This document shows, in pieces, positions 11,906-23,165 of a stretch of 64,000 nt of DNA. The stretch comes from Siphonodentalium dalli. Its lineage: Eukaryota; Mollusca; Scaphopoda; Gadilida; Siphonodentaliidae. The first letter of the stretch is position 1. Each line of letters starts with the position of its first letter. Position numbers and translations under genes: made by a program. Location of the stretch: NCBI GenBank assembly GCA_032622095.1, contig CP136061.1:118182754-118246753 (forward strand). The letters run 5' to 3'. The notes under the pieces were generated by a model, which worked only from the letters and a program-made list of their open reading frames with translations, was not told the origin of the DNA and did not search any database.

Positions 11906-13239
11906 GATCATAACTCCCTGGCTACCATCTTGGTTTCCACCCTGTATCCAGTTGATAAATTTTTATCATAATGGGCCAGAATACCCACATATCATGGTTC
12001 ATCTCAGTTCAGTCTCAAAGTTCTGCCCATTTCCTTTCAATAATATGGTTCTCCGCAAGATTCCATACTGCAACTTTAAAATGAATTTGTCATGCCCCAT
12101 ACGGAACTGGGACAAACATAATAGAACGTAGTTGTCAGTTAATTACATTGTAACTAACATGTACAATAACCAAGTGAGTCACAATTTGCCACTTTTTCGG
12201 ATAACGCAGAGAATAATGTTCTGGATATGTTAACTTTTAACTTTTTACAAATTTGGTTGCCATTTTGGAAGCCATCTTGACCAATTTAGTCTATAAACAC
12301 CATAGTGTGACACATTTAAGATAGACCAAAACAATAAACACCTTTCAATCCAAAGAAAGTTACATTTTACTTGAACAAATGGTCGAACCCTGAAAAGTGA
12401 ATTCTTGCCGATATTTATGTCCAATATTTCTGGTAAATGTCAGTGGTGACAATAGTAAAAATGATCCATGGTGCATCAGACATGTTAGTATGCAATGTAT
12501 AGAAAACAGATTAGCCAATTGTGTACATCAACCACAACTTGTAAGCGATTGCAGGACACCCTGGGGCAATATTTACCATTTTCCATATTTTAGCGGCCAT
12601 TTTCGCAGCCATTTTGAGCCAAGGTAAGATTTATGGTTCCAGAGATTTTGAATATTCATAGGTAATGATATGCCTCACTTACATTACATTGTTCTTTTCA
12701 TTTATTGTTGAAATATGACTAAAATCCCAATTGTGATTTTTTGTAAAATTTTGTACTGCGTTCTGTAAAATCGAATTTTTGAGGGATCAGAAGGGGTTAG
12801 GACCCCAATAATTGCATATTTAATTGCTCCAATGATCAGTTAATTTAAAAAACACAAAATAAAGTTGCATTACGCAATCAGTTCCAAACAGCATGAATTG
12901 ATCTAGAAGATATTTGTAAAAAATGTCATATTTTCAACTTCCGGCGGCCATTTTGGCGGCCATCTTGGATGGTGAGTTTCAATTTTGGCCCAAAAAAGTG
13001 TCATTATGTCTTAGCTTCACGAAAATATATACATTTGTATACATTTTACTAAATTTTCCTGCTATAATTTTCATAAAACTGGCTCACTTATAGTTATAGA
13101 AAATGGATTGGGTTGTGGGGGGGGGGGGGGTAACAAGTCTCGTTCTTATCAGAAAACGACATGAATATATATTTCTTAAGTTGATCGTATCGATTTAGGG
13201 ATGTATTGGTTGTAATAGTGCAACGTTCCAGGGGTGTAC

Positions 13240-13730
13240 GCACATACACACACGTTGGACGAATGCAATCATGTAAATAAAAGTGATTTTTTACGTTGTG
13301 AGGGGTGACCGGATCACCCCCTTCTTATCTTAAAACCCCAGGAAAAGTTGCTTCTTAAGTTGTGTTTTTATAATTAGTATATATCAAAGTACTTTGAGAC
13401 CAAAAATTATGGATGTACGCGAAAGTGTAAAAAAAGTGAAAAATCACGTTTTGGGGTTCAGCATGGGACCCCCTTTCTTATCTGAAAACCCCAGGAAAAT
13501 CCCGTTCTTAAGTTGTGTTTTCTTAATCAGTACACTTAGGAGTATCATCAAACAAAAATTCATCGATGTACGCGGAAGTGTAAATAGAAGTGATTTTTGG
13601 CACTTTTTGGGGTTCATCAGCCCCTAAACCCCAGGAATGCGCAACTTAAGAAATCGGTTTTTCAGAATGTTCCATTATTGGTACCAACTTTAGGTGGTCA
13701 AACCTTTTGTACGCAAAAGTGTAAATAGAA
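13240..13730 (-). repeat. Tandem repeat of about 150 bp, right foldback arm
   Basis: This is the mirror image of 6970-7440, with units recognisable by TGTACGC and AAGTGTAAA on the plus strand. Confidence 0.7.
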
Positions 13731-13751
13731 CATATGCGGGCTCCCTAACTA

Positions 13752-14305
13752 CAATGATAATCAACCAATCGGCAGCCAGAATTGTTTTCATGCTGACTCT
13801 AGTTTCCGGGGCCTGTCTCCCTACACAAATTCAAGAAGCGTAACTCTATATAATTAGTTGTTTGTAAGCTTTATGTATCTGCTGACCTATTTTGATTCCT
13901 GGAACGGGACAACACGAGATATAGTGCTCGATAGTTATAGTGTCATCTTGTATTGATGCGATATTCGGCTTTGTGTCGCGATGTTCAACGTAAGGATATA
14001 CAATATAATCATCAATGGTGCACATGGTATTATAATATAACTATACCTTTTCATTCTCAGTCGTTTATAAAACGTGTCACCACCTACATCCATTCTTCGC
14101 GGTCACTCGTGGCTGATACGCATTCTCATCTAATCGCCAATAGATTGAGCAAAATGTAACGAGTATTATTACGAGCCAATACACAAGTTCAAATTAAAAA
14201 ACTAATTCGTAGTTGCAAAAAGGGTATTTATTAGCGTCAGGTCTCGTTCCCACGTTGCCATCCCTGGTATTTACAATATGATATGGGAGGTAGTACAGAC
14301 GCTAG
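13752..14305. other. Anonymous flank upstream of a LINE fragment
   Basis: No gene is recognised. Part of this could be more 5' LINE sequence that has decayed beyond recognition by eye. Confidence 0.4.
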
Positions 14306-14962
14306 GTGCAGCTTCGAATGGTTTTGTTCAACCGGCGACGTAGAAACTTTAAAATTATTGCATCTTGTGGGAGACCACTATACCAACGTGGGTGTGAACT
14401 CTGGAATAATCAGTTCCGTCACCAGTCCAGTATATATATTCTGAATAATGATAATATATACCGAATTTTCAAACACGACTTTGATTTTGAACCCTATATT
14501 GATGTACTTAGCGATCAAAAACGCACACTGTTATGCAAATTCCGAACTAGTAAGCATAAGTTACCAATAGAAACGGGATGGTGGCACAATACCGACCGTG
14601 ATGATCGCACTTGCGTATTATGCGATACAATGGTAATCGGTGACGAATTTCACTACCTTCTCGTGTGTAAAAAAAAAATGACCAATGCCCGGCGCAGATT
14701 GTTACCAATGTTAACTGGTCGACTTCCTAATACAATATTGATGAGTGATTTACTCAATGACGACAATGTAACACATCTCCGCAAGTTGTGCGAATTTATT
14801 AAAGTGGTACTATACACTAAATCCGACAATTTATGGGACCATCTCCTTTTATCAGAATATATGGAACAAATGAGTGAATTTGAACCATGGATTAGTGCAA
14901 AATACACTATTGTTCTCTACGAACGACACAAACAACATGGTAATTATAATGAAAATGAATAA
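14306..14962 (+). pseudogene. 5'-truncated LINE ORF2, C-terminal zinc-knuckle region
   Basis: The open frame of 218 residues contains Cys103-x2-Cys106-x9-His116-x4-Cys121 (CVLCD, then HYLLVC). This CCHC arrangement matches the zinc-binding module near the C-terminus of many non-LTR retrotransposon reverse transcriptases, and the spacing is identical to that in the near-intact LINE at 58572-62045. A basic region (RRRRNFK) precedes it. The endonuclease and polymerase domains are absent, so this is a 5'-truncated copy, as expected from incomplete reverse transcription. It belongs to the same family as the relic at 410-635. The stop is at 14960-14962. The family assignment is inferred from one motif. 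Confidence 0.7.
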
Positions 14963-14969
14963 TTGGCTG

Positions 14970-15160
14970 GAGTCATAAATTCATTTTCATTATAATTACC
15001 ATGTTGTTTGAATATTTCATAGAGAACATAAAAGTATTTTGCACTATATCCATAGCTCAAATTAATTCATGTGTTACCTATATTATATTGAGTATAAAAG
15101 GAGATGGTCCCATAAATGGCCGAATTTAGTGTACAGTACCCCTTTAAGCTTGTAAATCGA
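14970..15160 (-). pseudogene. Inverted second copy of the LINE tail
   Basis: Immediately after the stop of the 14306-14962 frame, the last 150-190 bases reappear on the minus strand (for example ttcattttcattataattac at 14979 mirrors the end of the ORF). The copy is more like the relic at 410-635 in its outer part. The two tails form a tail-to-tail inverted pair centred near 14965. Confidence 0.65.
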
Positions 15161-15629
15161 GAAATGACCGAATAACTCAGCTAGACAATAGGTAGAACAA
15201 GCATTATCACACTTTCTACAAGAACAGTACCGATATACGCATACACCTAGTTATTAATAAAAAATATCTAAATTTGTATATGTAAGCATATACAATAAAT
15301 TTATTTACTCATATGTGGTGAAAATTGCTTGTTGGTGGCTTTGACCACCCACTCACCCGGCATACGTGCCGGATTTTTTTTTGTTCACCCCCCCCCCTGA
15401 ATGAACAGTTATTTTTGGGATATATATTCCGTCATAATTAAAGTTTTTTGAAACTGCATGAGCAACTTCGACAATCCACCAAACATTAAAGAGACAGATA
15501 TGTGTGGAAATTAGATGGTCTCATATATCCACTTTAGAAATAGTCCCAGATAAATAAGACTCTTTTTTAATGGCGAACATTTAATGAAATATTTGTTCAA
15601 ACTAAATCAACAATAGTCAAAAAACATCG
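15161..15629. other. Anonymous AT-rich DNA
   Basis: No ORF or repeat of note was seen, apart from a T/C-rich run near 15371-15398. Confidence 0.5.
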
Positions 15630-15631
15630 TA

Positions 15632-15832
15632 CAGTAATGCCCTAACTAACCGACCTCTTAACCACAGCAGAATTATGGGTAACTTTTCAGGATTTAGTCG
15701 GAAATATGGCTTGTTGCCATTCATCGGGAGAGCTTTCCGATGAATGGCAACAAGCCATATTTCCGACTAAATCCTGAAAAGTTACCCATAATTCTGCTGT
15801 GGTTAAGAGGTCGATTACTTAGGGCATTACTG
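15632..15832. mobile_element. Palindromic Tc1/mariner-like MITE, copy 2
   Basis: This 201-bp near-perfect palindrome belongs to the same family as 2322-2530, with TA at 15630-15631 and 15833-15834. The tips are CAGTAATGCCCTAA and its complement; the centre is a short loop around 15728-15738. The arms are almost mismatch-free, which suggests a younger copy than the one at 2322. Confidence 0.88.
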
Positions 15833-15949
15833 TACTTGGCGTACGGAATGTAAACATACGACAAGTCGGAAGTCAAAGGTCACGTTTGCGTAACAATAAT
15901 ACACTTGGGTACACCTGGCACTATTTCGTGTTATACAATGACAGTTGTA

Positions 15950-15985
15950 TATTATTATTATTATTATTATTACTATTATTATTAT
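15950..15985. repeat. (ATT)n microsatellite
   Basis: A run of about twelve TTA/ATT units with one interruption (tac). Confidence 0.9.
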
Positions 15986-16026
15986 AGAATGGGTTCAATG
16001 AATGGAACAAGGGTCGGATCATGTCA

Positions 16027-16696
16027 TCTATTATATATTTTGGGAAATCTGTGTGTGTGAGGATGTGTGTGAGGGTGTGTGTGTGTGTTAGTGTGTGTGT
16101 GTGTCTGTCTGTCTGTTCGCGATGGACTCGAGAACGGCCGAGCCGATTTCGATGAAACTTGGTATGTGGGGGTACTTTCGGCCGGGGGAGTGGCATGGGC
16201 CTATTAATTTGCCCGTGCGACGTGACATTGGCCTTGAAATCGGGTCATTTCAAGGTCGAACGCCCGAGTATCACGGGATTTCGATGAAAATTAGTGTACT
16301 TTCGTATGGGGAGTGTCGTAAGCATATTCGTTTGCCCGTGCGACGTGACATTGACCTTGAAATCGGGTCAATTCAAGGTCAAATCGCGAATTTTTATGGG
16401 ATTTCGACGAAATTTTATACGTAGGGTTACGTTTATCCACTGAGTGTTTTCGACGGGTCAAATCGTGACCCCGACCTAACCTTCAAAATGATCAATTCGA
16501 GGTCAAATCGGGTAAAACCGGATGGAGTTCGACGAGTACTTTTGTCGGGTACTTTTGTCCGGGCAGTGTTATGGACGGGTCAAATCGTGACCCCACCTGA
16601 TCTTGACCTTGAAAATGGACAATTCAAGGTCAAGTCGCGCAATTCGCCGAAAAGCAGAGGGGAAACAGTCCGGACGAAGTCGGGTCCACCAGCTAG
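16027..16696 (+). mobile_element. Helitron-like non-autonomous element, copy 1
   Basis: The copy begins TCTATTATATATTTTGGGAA after an A, runs through a GT-rich stretch and repeated modules containing GACCTTGAAATCGGGTCA and similar text, and ends with a GC-rich hairpin (cgga-cgaag-tcgg, near 16672-16684) followed by CTAG at 16693-16696 and then T. TC start, 3' hairpin, CTRR end and an A/T target are hallmarks of Helitrons. No Rep/helicase ORF is present. The internal ORFs (for example 16095-16424) read through the GACCTTGA modules and are not genes. Family is inferred from end structure only. Confidence 0.6.
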
Positions 16697-17205
16697 TCTA
16701 TTATATATTTTGGGAAATCTGTGTGTCTGTCTGTCTGTCTGTTCGCGATGGACTCAAAAACGGCCTAGCCGATTTCGATGAAACTTGGTATGTGGGGGAC
16801 TTTCGGTCGCGGAGTGGCATGGGCCTATTAATTTGCCCGTGCGACATGACTTTGACTTTGAAATCGGGTCATTTCAAGGTCGAATGCCCGAGTATCACGG
16901 GGTTTCGATGAAAATTAGTGTCTAGGGAAACTTTCGTATGGGGAGTGTCTTAAGCCTATTCGTTTGCCCGTGCGACGTGACCTTGACCTTGACATCGGGT
17001 CAATTCAATGTCAAATCGCCAATTTTTATGGGATTTCGACGAAATTTTATACATTGGGTTACTTTTGTCCACTGAGTGTTTTGGACGGTCAAATCGTGAC
17101 CCCACCTGACCTTGACCTTCAAAATGGACAATTCAAGGTCAAATCGCGCAATTCGCCGAAAAGCAGAGAGGAAACAGCCCGGACGAAGTCGGGTCCACCT
17201 GCTAG
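16697..17205 (+). mobile_element. Helitron-like non-autonomous element, copy 2
   Basis: It starts directly at the base after the CTAG of copy 1, with the same TCTATTATATATTTTGGGAA start. It ends with the hairpin cccggac-gaa-gtcggg (about 17178-17193) and CTAG at 17202-17205, followed by T. The two copies are thus joined head to tail without spacer. Confidence 0.6.
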
Positions 17206-18949
17206 TAAATATATAATTATAGCCAATTGGATGCGGTTTACACGCTGCGATATAATGTTGTCAACAAAAATGGTCAACTAGGATGAGATATTATGTAACG
17301 TGTGTTACTGTGGTATTGCTATGAAGATGCACATATCGAGAACAGTCACGTGAGTTTACGCGCCAAATCTACAAGAAAAGTGTAACTAACAGTCAGTGGT
17401 GATGACAAGTCACAATGCGACCAGCGATAATTGGTTTCTATCGATATACATGTAAGATACTTCCGCGCAGTAAAATACAATTCTCCCGCCGCCTGCACAG
17501 TTTTGGTCTCTAATTCGATATATTTGGTTGTTCCTATTTGCTATACGTTTCGTATGCAGCACGTTGGACACAAAACTTCTAAACGGATTGACCGTGTACG
17601 TCTTGGCGAACTGGTCACGTGAATCTGAATTAACGCTTCTAAATTACTATTTATATCGCTGTGGGGGTAAAAAATATTTCGTTCGAGCCGAGAAACGACC
17701 CACCAAAGCTCAGAGTTATTATATATCGATTTTTGAAATCTTTTATTTTTCACCACCTGGAATATTTGGCGGCCTAGCAAATATTCGACGAGACGACCGA
17801 CATAGTCTCGATATACCAAATTGCGCTGAACAAACTGTTGATAATATAACACGTTTTGAGAAATGGGATACTATAGTTGTCAGTGATTAGCATTATTTTT
17901 TTGGTAATTAATCGATTCTGATAACTGAGGTGCCTTTTGAAGAAATATTGGATTGTGTACCTTTAACTGGTATGGGCGAGAATGTTTCCTTGTGGTTTGG
18001 AGCATGGTCGAATCAGTCACAATCTCCAATATCAAATGGGGTAACAGTTGTGATATGGCCATGTTGGGACAGACGTTCTACATAATTATATGGTTTACGA
18101 CTAAGCATTGTTTGTGTATATTTCATTTTATTACTAACTTGGCAATAGTTGGTGCACCTAATGCCACATATCACAGAAAGTCAGCATTGTTCAATACCAA
18201 TTGTCATCATGGATGCCATTTTGAATATAACATTTTGCGCTAAGCGGATTTATCTGATATTGGATATGTTATAGAGGATATGATTATTATTCCTCTTCAA
18301 AATGGAATAAAAACTAACTTAGTCCAAATATTTTCTAGGTCAAAACTGTTATCGACAAGACTATTTCCCCACATTTCGTCTTGTAACTCAGAGGCAGGTG
18401 GATTTAAATTATATCGATTTTTGAAATATTTTATTTTTCACCACCTAGGTAGGTACTCAATCCGATCAGACGCTCCTAAATTACTATTTCTTTGGTTTCG
18501 GGGGTAAAATATATTTGATTCGAGTCGAGGAACACACCAATCAAAGCTGAGAGTGATCATATATCGATTTTTGAAGATTGTTATTTCTCGTGATGTATAA
18601 TAATATGTGGCCCAGGAGGGTCGCGGACAAAATTGCGGATGAAGCGGGGGGTAAACACTTTGCAGGAAGGTATGCCGGGGTGGGTGGCCCGAGGGGCAAA
18701 AGACACGTTTTTTTACAAACTGAGGCAAATGTTTTACTAAAGACATTTTGTGCCATTATTTGACATTTATATCAGTTTAAAACATATAAGAATTTTATAA
18801 CAGCAAAAACATCATAATTATGTTACTGGGACCTCATATGGGTCTTAAGCTATGGCATGTTCCATATGGAATGGTGGGGTGAAAAAACTCCTTCCCGACA
18901 CACTTAGGAAAGAAGCTTCGAAAAATGTAAAACTGAAATAAATAAACTT
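17206..18949. other. Anonymous DNA with diverged internal direct repeats
   Basis: A block at 17628-17760 (cttctaaattactattt, then a stretch ending in ttcaccacctgg) recurs rearranged at 18411-18590. A block at about 17828-17975 (tgataatataacacgttttg onward) has a diverged direct copy at about 23940-24085. These point to an uncharacterised dispersed repeat. Short frames show no protein family. Confidence 0.5.
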
Positions 18950-18954
18950 GTACT

Positions 18955-20045
18955 TGTCTTGATGTAACTAAAGCCTAGATCACTATGTGCTTGGAAAAAG
19001 AGCGAGCAACTGTCTCAAATATTAAAGGTACGGGAGGTCTTGGCGGTGGGTATGCTGTGAAAATATTTCCACCGGTCAAAAACCGCCACAAACAGAAAGA
19101 ATATTAAAATGTAGACAGACTTTGTCCGTATACAAATAAGAAATATCGCATAAACAGTATGTTATTGTCATATGTTTGACCATTGTTATGTAAACAAAAG
19201 CATAAAAAGTTACTTTCCTGTTGTTTGTTTGTATTATGATGGTAAACATAAAGAGCGTTCTTTGTTGCTGAATTCCTGATATGGAACGAATAAAGAGCGT
19301 TTATATCATTTGTGTGTGATTAGCCAGTAACAATGCGCTGCCTTCTGAAACACAATCAGGCTCTTGCTTAGGTAAAATATAGTAGGTCTTTATGATAGCA
19401 TTCTGTTTACGCGATGGTCATGGTATATATGAACAAAACTGTATGCGTTTTAATGTTTTTCTGTTTACGGTGATTGAAACAAATATGAATATGTTCGACA
19501 ACTAAGGCCTCCCGTGCCTTTAATGTGACTATCAATGGCTAGAATAGAACTGTCATCACACTGTTCATCAGTGCATCAAACCAATCAGTGAATTATTTGC
19601 ATGTCTATCAACTCATATGACCGGTTACTCTCACAACACCTAAAATATCCAAGTCTGGCACAGTGACTGTCATTTATTATAACAGACATTGCTCCAGTAG
19701 ACTAACAAAAGTTATAAGGCATAATGCTAGATAATGGGCTGGTTGACAACTTGACAGACTAATCGGGAAATGGTTAGAAATTATGGAATTGTGTGTATCC
19801 TGTACAATGACCTAAGTTTGCATATATACACTTGTCCTGATGTAACTAACGCCTAGATCATTGTGCGCATGGAAAAAGAGCGAACAACTGTCTCAAACAT
19901 TAATGTGACTATCAATGGGTAGAAAATATCTCTCATCAGTGCATCAAGCCAATCAGTAAATTATTTGCATGTCGTCTATCAACTCAGATGATCTCTCACA
20001 AGACCTAAAGTTTCCAAGTCTAGTAGAGTGTTGCGACTGCTTGTC
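18955..20045. repeat. Two diverged direct copies of an anonymous repeat
   Basis: The text starting acttgtcttgatgtaactaa at about 18951, with continuation at 19520-19680 after a 494-bp insertion, reappears uninterrupted at about 19832-20035. Parts of it also occur at 23520-23640 (agataatgggctggttga). It is a dispersed repeat of unknown class. Confidence 0.65.
19026..19519. mobile_element. 494-bp TTAA-target MITE
   Basis: Terminal inverted repeats AGGTACGGGAGG and CCTCCCGTGCCT are bounded by TTAA at 19022-19025 and 19520-19523. The paralogous repeat copy at about 19891-19910 has the same flanking text joined across a single TTAA (19900-19903), which shows the empty site. A TTAA target is typical of piggyBac and Kolobok elements. 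It is non-autonomous, with no ORF of note. Which superfamily supplied the transposase cannot be decided here. Confidence 0.85.
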
Positions 20046-20071
20046 TTATCTTATCTATACTATACTATCTA

Positions 20072-20945
20072 TCTATTATATATTTTGGAAGATCTGTGTG
20101 TGTGTGTGTGTGTCTGTCTGTCTGTAATCAATGGACTCGAAAACGGCCTAGCCGATTTCGATGAAACTTGGTATGTGGGGGTATTTTCGGACGGGGAGTG
20201 ACATAGGCCTATTAATTTGCCCGTGCGCCAAGACCTTGACCTTGAAATCGGGCAATTTCAAGGTCAAACGCCCGAATATCACGGGATTTCGATGAAACTT
20301 GGTGTGTGGGGGTATCTTCGGTCGGGGAGTGGCATAGGCCTATTAATTTGCCCGTGCGACGTGACATTGACCTTGAAATCGGGTCATTTCAAGGTCAAAC
20401 GCAAGAATATCACGGGATTTCGATGAAACTTGGTATGTGGGGTTATTTTCGGCCGGGGAGTGACATAGGCCTATTAATTTGCCCGTGCGACGTGACCTTG
20501 ACCTTGAAATCGGGTCATTTCAAGGTCAAACGCCAGAATATAACGGGATTTCGATGAAACTTGGTATGTGTGGGTTCTTTCGGCCGGGGAGTCTCATAAG
20601 CCTATTCATTTGCCCGTGCGACGTGACCTTGACTTTGAAATCGGGTCAATTCAAGGTCAAATCGCGAATTTTGATGGGATTTCGACGAAATTTGATACGT
20701 GGGGTTACTTTTGTCCATTGAGTGTTTTGGACGGGTCAAATCGTGACCCCGACCTGACCTTGACCTTCAAAATGATAAATTCAAGGTCAAATCGGGTAAA
20801 ACCGGATGGATTTCGACGGGCACGTTTGTCGGGTACTTTTGTACGGGCATTGTTTTGGACTGGTCAAATCGTGACTCCACTTGACCTTGACCTTCAAAAT
20901 GGACAATTCAAGGTCAAAGCCCGGACGAAGTCGGGTCACCTTCTA
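20072..20945 (+). mobile_element. Helitron-like non-autonomous element, copy 3
   Basis: It starts TCTATTATATATTTTGGAAG and contains four successive modules (about 20150, 20290, 20410 and 20540) with the text gggatttcgatgaaacttgg and gcccgtgcgacgtgac. It ends near the hairpin gcccggacgaagtcgggtca, followed by a degraded end (ttcta in place of the usual CTAG). The ORFs at 20217-21095 are module read-throughs. Confidence 0.55.
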
Positions 20946-21401
20946 TCTCATATATATTTTGAAGACCTCTGTCTGTATGTATGTTTGTTTGTTTGTTTGT
21001 TTGTCTGTCTGTCTGTCTGTCATTTATACAAATCTACGATTCTCGACCGATCGGGACGAAACTTGGTACGTGCGTGTAGTTTGACCGGGCGGTGAACGTT
21101 GTCGTATTGGCGAGCCCGTGCGGCGCCCGCTTCGCGCATGCGCAGACGAGATCTCGGAAACGGGTGGAGCTATCGACTTGAAATTTGCTATGTGAATGTA
21201 TCTTGCCCCGGATACGAATTTTATCGGGTCGCCGAGTCCGTGCGACGCCAGCTTCGCGCATGCGAAGACGAGATCTCGGAAACGGGTAGAGCTATCGACT
21301 TGAAATTTGGCATGCGCAGACGAGATCTCGGAAACGGGTGGAGCTATCGACTTGAAATTTGGTTTTTGAATAGCCCGGACAACGTCGGGCTCATCGGCTA
21401 G
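20946..21401 (+). mobile_element. Helitron-like non-autonomous element, copy 4 (variant subfamily)
   Basis: It starts TCTCATATATATTTTGAAGA, followed by (GTTT)n and (GTCT)n, then three modules containing cgagatctcggaaacgggt. It ends with the hairpin cccggacaacgtcggg and CTAG at 21398-21401. It abuts copy 3 on the left and the next element on the right. Confidence 0.55.
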
Positions 21402-22206
21402 TACTATATATTTTGAGACTTCCGTATATATATATATATGTGTGTACTTTATAGAATCGAAAACGACTGCACCCATCGAGCTCAAATTTCGTATATAAGT
21501 GTAAAATCCCACGGACACCGCCGTGGTAGCGTTTTGGAGAAGCTCAGAGCACCGTTTCTCCCTGCCCAATCATCAAAATCACCACAATCGGCACTTCGGG
21601 GTTAATAGCGTTGATATATAAAGAGCGTTCGTTTTCCGCGGTGTCTATACGAAGAGCGTCGTTTTCACGTTATGCAGAGAGATTTCACGACCGGAAGCGT
21701 TTGATTTCAATTCAATGCCATGTTATCGCTCGAAATATTATGCAGAGAGATTTCACGACATTAGAACGGGTACGGCAGACTCGAAATATTATGCAGACAG
21801 ATTTCCCGACGGGAAGCGTTTGTTTTCAATTCAATGCAATGTTATCGTAGAGAGATTTCACGACGGGAAGTGTTTGTTTTCAATTCAATGCAGAGAGATT
21901 TCACGACATTAGGACAGGTACGGGCAGATTTAAAAAAAACTAAAACAAAGAATGCGTTGTCTGTCGTTCCTAGGAAGGGGGGATTTCATCGGGTAAATTT
22001 TTTCCGCCAGAAACAAAAAATTTAATTAAAACAATTTAAAATTAAAAAAACAATTAAATTATAAAAAAGAAAAAAATTCACAAAAAAAATATATTAAATT
22101 TAAAAAACATTAAATTAATATTAATAAATAAAAAAATTAAAAATTAAAAATTAAAAAAATGTCATGTTTCTGACCAACCACGCCAGTGGCGGGCTAATCT
22201 GCTTTT
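21402..22206 (+). mobile_element. Helitron-like element, copy 5, with internal 70-bp repeats
   Basis: It starts after the preceding CTAG with tactatatattttgagactt. It contains a module of about 200 bp (21480-21680) that recurs at 22230-22420 and partly at 22545-22700, then repeated units with atgcagagagatttcacgac. It ends near a hairpin gccagtggcggg and ctaatctgct, where the usual CTAG appears lost at the junction with copy 6. Confidence 0.5.
22020..22160. repeat. A/T-only low-complexity tract
   Basis: About 140 bases almost free of G and C, composed of runs of A broken by TTA. It lies inside copy 5. Confidence 0.9.
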
Positions 22207-23165
22207 TTGAGACTCCATATATATGTGTGTGTAATTTCGCATATAAGTGTAAAATCCCACGGACACCGCCGTGGTCGCGTTTTGGAGAAGCTCAGAGCAC
22301 CGTTTCTCCCTTCCCAATCATCAAAATCACCGCAATCGGCACTTCGGGGTTAATAGCGTTGATATATAAAGAGCGTTCGTTTTCCGCAGTGTCTATATAA
22401 AGAGCGTCGTTGTGATGACGGGAGTCGGATTGTAGCATGTCGCTCGAAATATTATGCAGAGAGATTTCACGACGGGAAGCGTTTGTTTTCAATTCAATGT
22501 GTGTGTGTGCTTCATAGAATCGAAAACACGTTGACGGATCGAGCTCAAATTTCGTATATAAGTGTAAAATCGCCGTTTCTCCCTTCCCAATCATCAAAAT
22601 CACCGCAATCGGCACTTCGGTGTTAATAGCGTTGATATATAAAGAGCGTTCGTTTTCCGCAGTGTCTATATAAAGAGCGTCGTTGTGATGACGGGAATCG
22701 GATTGCAGCCTGTCGCTCGAAATATTATGCAGAGAGATTTCACGACGGGAAGCGTTTGTTTTCAATTCAATGAAATGTTATCGCTCTCAATTCAATGCAA
22801 TGTTATCGCTCGAAATATTATGCAGAGAGATTTTAGGACGGGTACGGCAGAATCGAAATATTATGCAGAGAGATTTCCCGACGGGAAGCGTTTGTTTTCA
22901 ATGCAATGCAATGTTATCGTAGAGAGATTTCACGACGGGAAGTGTTTGTTTTCAATTCAATGCAATGTTATCGCTCGAAATATTATGCAGAGAGATTTCA
23001 CGACATTAGGACGGGTACGGGCAGGTTAAAAAAAAGAATCGGGTAAAACTTGCTGATTTCGACGATTTTGTACAAATGCAGCACAAGTGTCTCGGAACCT
23101 GTTGCAATTGCTTTTTAGAACAAAGCCATGGGACGAATGCCGCCAGTGGCGGGCTAATCTGCTAG
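22207..23165 (+). mobile_element. Helitron-like element, copy 6, with internal 70-bp repeats
   Basis: It has the same modules as copy 5 and a complete 3' end: the palindrome CCGCCAGTGGCGG at 23140-23152, then gctaatctg and CTAG at 23162-23165 followed by T. The unit atgcagagagatttc recurs at about 22455, 22728, 22823, 22866 and 22988. The start is fused to copy 5. Confidence 0.5.

Larger units (their letters stand above)
6946..13751. mobile_element. 6.8-kb foldback structure with satellite core
   Basis: The sequence from TAGTTGGGGAGCCCGCATAT at 6946 is repeated inverted and ends at 13751. The arms correspond over roughly 1.9 kb of non-satellite sequence (6946-8830 with 11905-13751), including poly-C at 7571 opposite poly-G at 13120, and then run into minisatellite. 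The arms are clearly diverged by scattered substitutions and indels. Between them lie satellite in both orientations and a single-copy insert at about 9690-10420. Only a weak 3-bp match (CAA) flanks the ends, so the boundaries come from loss of arm similarity and not from a target duplication. The mirrored 63-residue frames in the two arms have no recognisable domain. It is probably a foldback-type transposon. Confidence 0.75.

Noticed and set aside
6943-13754. CAA on both sides of the 6.8-kb foldback as a target duplication
   Set aside because: Three bases are too few to separate from chance, and the arm tips carry mismatches, so the boundary is uncertain.
21024-21569. 181-codon minus-strand ORF
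   Set aside because: It reads through repeated modules of the Helitron-like copies (cgagatctcggaaacgggt).
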